A DNA stretch of 40,555 nt, taken from Patescibacteria group bacterium (lineage in GTDB: Bacteria; Patescibacteriota; Minisyncoccia; Phycocordibacterales; JACZSL01). The notes under the pieces are model-generated. The model was given only the letters and a program-made list of their open reading frames with translations. It had not been told where the DNA came from and did no database searches. Location: positions 1 to 40,555 of the forward strand of contig JADFRL010000006.1 in NCBI GenBank assembly GCA_022561335.1, in the 5' to 3' direction. Shown piece after piece: positions 39,330 through 40,555 of this stretch. A program made the translations under genes and the position numbers. Within the stretch, counting starts at the first letter, position 1. Each line of letters starts with the position of its first letter.

Positions 39330-40328
39330 ATGGAAAAACAATTTGATTTTGTAGCCATCGGTGATATTGCCACTGATGCATTTATAGAACTCAAGCATGT
39401 GACCATTCATAAGCATGTGGACGAGGAGGCTAAGCTCCTGTGCATGAACTTTGGCGATAAGATTGAATATGAGAACGTGGTAGTAATACCTGCTGTAGGC
39501 AACAGTCCCAACGCTGCCGTATCAGCCCATCGTCTGGGACTTAACTCGGCAATTGCAACTAATTTGGGAGATGACGATTTTGGAAAAGAAGATCTCGAAA
39601 CGCTTAAAAAGGAAGGAGTCAACATCGATTATGTAATAGTGCACCCCGGAAAAAAGAGCAATTACCATTATGTGCTTCGCTATAAAGCTGAGCGCACCAT
39701 TTTAGTTAAGCACCATGAATACGATTACAAACTCCCTGAATTTCCTTCGCCTCCCAAATGGATATACTTAAGCTCGCTTGGTGAAAATTCAATTCCCTTC
39801 CATCACAGCATTGCAGAGTATTTGAAAAGCACACCTGATGTAAAATTTGCCTTTCAACCCGGTACATTCCAAATCAAATTAGGTTTCGAGACTCTGAAAG
39901 ATGTATACGCACAAACAGAACTTTTTTTCTGCAACAAAGAAGAAGCTAAACGCATCCTTGAAACTGAGGAGGATGACATAAAAATATTACTTAAAAGTAT
40001 GCATGAGCGCGGACCAAGCATTGTTGTGATTACTGACGGACCAGCGGGGGCAAACACTTATGACGGAAGTGTTATGTGGCATATGCCCATGTACCCTGAC
40101 CCTGGCCCTCCCGTTGACCGAACCGGCGCGGGAGACTCTTTCTCGTCTACGTTTACCTCGGCTCTCGCCCTCGGGTATGATATACCGACCGCACTTTTAT
40201 GGGGCCCTATAAATTCAATGAACGTGGTTCAGCACATAGGCGCACAAAAAGGACTGCTTACCCGACAGCAGCTTGAAAAACTTCTCGCTGACAAACCGGA
40301 AGACTATATTCCGGTTAAAATTTCCTAA
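39330..40328 (+). CDS. PfkB family carbohydrate kinase
   Basis: 332 aa; GNSPNAAVSAHRLGLNSAIATNLGDDDFG; PVDRTGAGDSFSSTFTSALALGYD. Confidence 0.93.
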   Translation: MEKQFDFVAIGDIATDAFIELKHVTIHKHVDEEAKLLCMNFGDKIEYENVVVIPAVGNSPNAAVSAHRLGLNSAIATNLGDDDFGKEDLETLKKEGVNIDYVIVHPGKKSNYHYVLRYKAERTILVKHHEYDYKLPEFPSPPKWIYLSSLGENSIPFHHSIAEYLKSTPDVKFAFQPGTFQIKLGFETLKDVYAQTELFFCNKEEAKRILETEEDDIKILLKSMHERGPSIVVITDGPAGANTYDGSVMWHMPMYPDPGPPVDRTGAGDSFSSTFTSALALGYDIPTALLWGPINSMNVVQHIGAQKGLLTRQQLEKLLADKPEDYIPVKIS

Positions 40329-40408
40329 GAAATTTTTTTGTGCGCTCCAGTTAAACTAAATTAAGTTCGAGACCTGTCACCGGAGCCAAATTGTATGTTC
40401 GGCGTTTG

Positions 40409-40555
40409 TTGCCTCGCTCCTGCGGGGCTCATATTCAGTGGATAAGTAAAGTATCAGACAAGATTCACGTTTGGACAGGGGCGACGCTGGTTGTGGTCGG
40501 TGCATTCATCCTTACTGTACGGCCTTTTTGGTATAGACTCAGGTATGGGGCACGA
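40409..40555 (+). CDS. Partial ORF running off the right edge, possible membrane protein
   Basis: Open frame ...SDKIHVWTGATLVVVGAFILTVRPFWYRLRYGAR; start unclear (TTG candidates only). Confidence 0.35.
   Translation, partial: MPRSCGAHIQWISKVSDKIHVWTGATLVVVGAFILTVRPFWYRLRYGAR

Overview
This window looks like a gene-dense chromosomal segment from a Candidate Phyla Radiation (Patescibacteria, probably Parcubacteria-type) genome. The lineage call is an inference from gene content and shortened proteins. Most of it is housekeeping genes: dnaG (truncated at the left edge), rpoC, rpoB, trmD, a KH-domain protein, rpsP, an RNase R-type nuclease, a short SMC, rnc, a NusB-Nudix fusion, rpmF, rnhB, dnaE, thrS, gyrB, a 2H phosphoesterase, pheT, pheS, tRNA-Thr(UGU), tsf, rpsB, prfA, rpmE, a coiled-coil lytic transglycosylase, rplY, a small membrane ORF missing from the ORF track, a 2-hydroxyacid dehydrogenase, class II aldolase and a PfkB kinase. 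The strongest unusual observations are: (1) two related 51-nt-period repeat arrays, each starting exactly at the stop codon of the upstream gene (rnc, gyrB), each with a leader complementary to its own first repeat although the two pairing sequences differ; (2) an NlpC/P60 peptidase domain with all three catalytic residues inserted in frame inside the B5 domain of PheT; (3) a NusB-Nudix fusion whose junction carries a dnaX-like A AAA AAG slippery site followed by a -1 frame stop; (4) an SMC with no recognisable hinge; (5) a possible threonine attenuator upstream of thrS; and several structured intergenic palindrome families. No database search or folding program was run.
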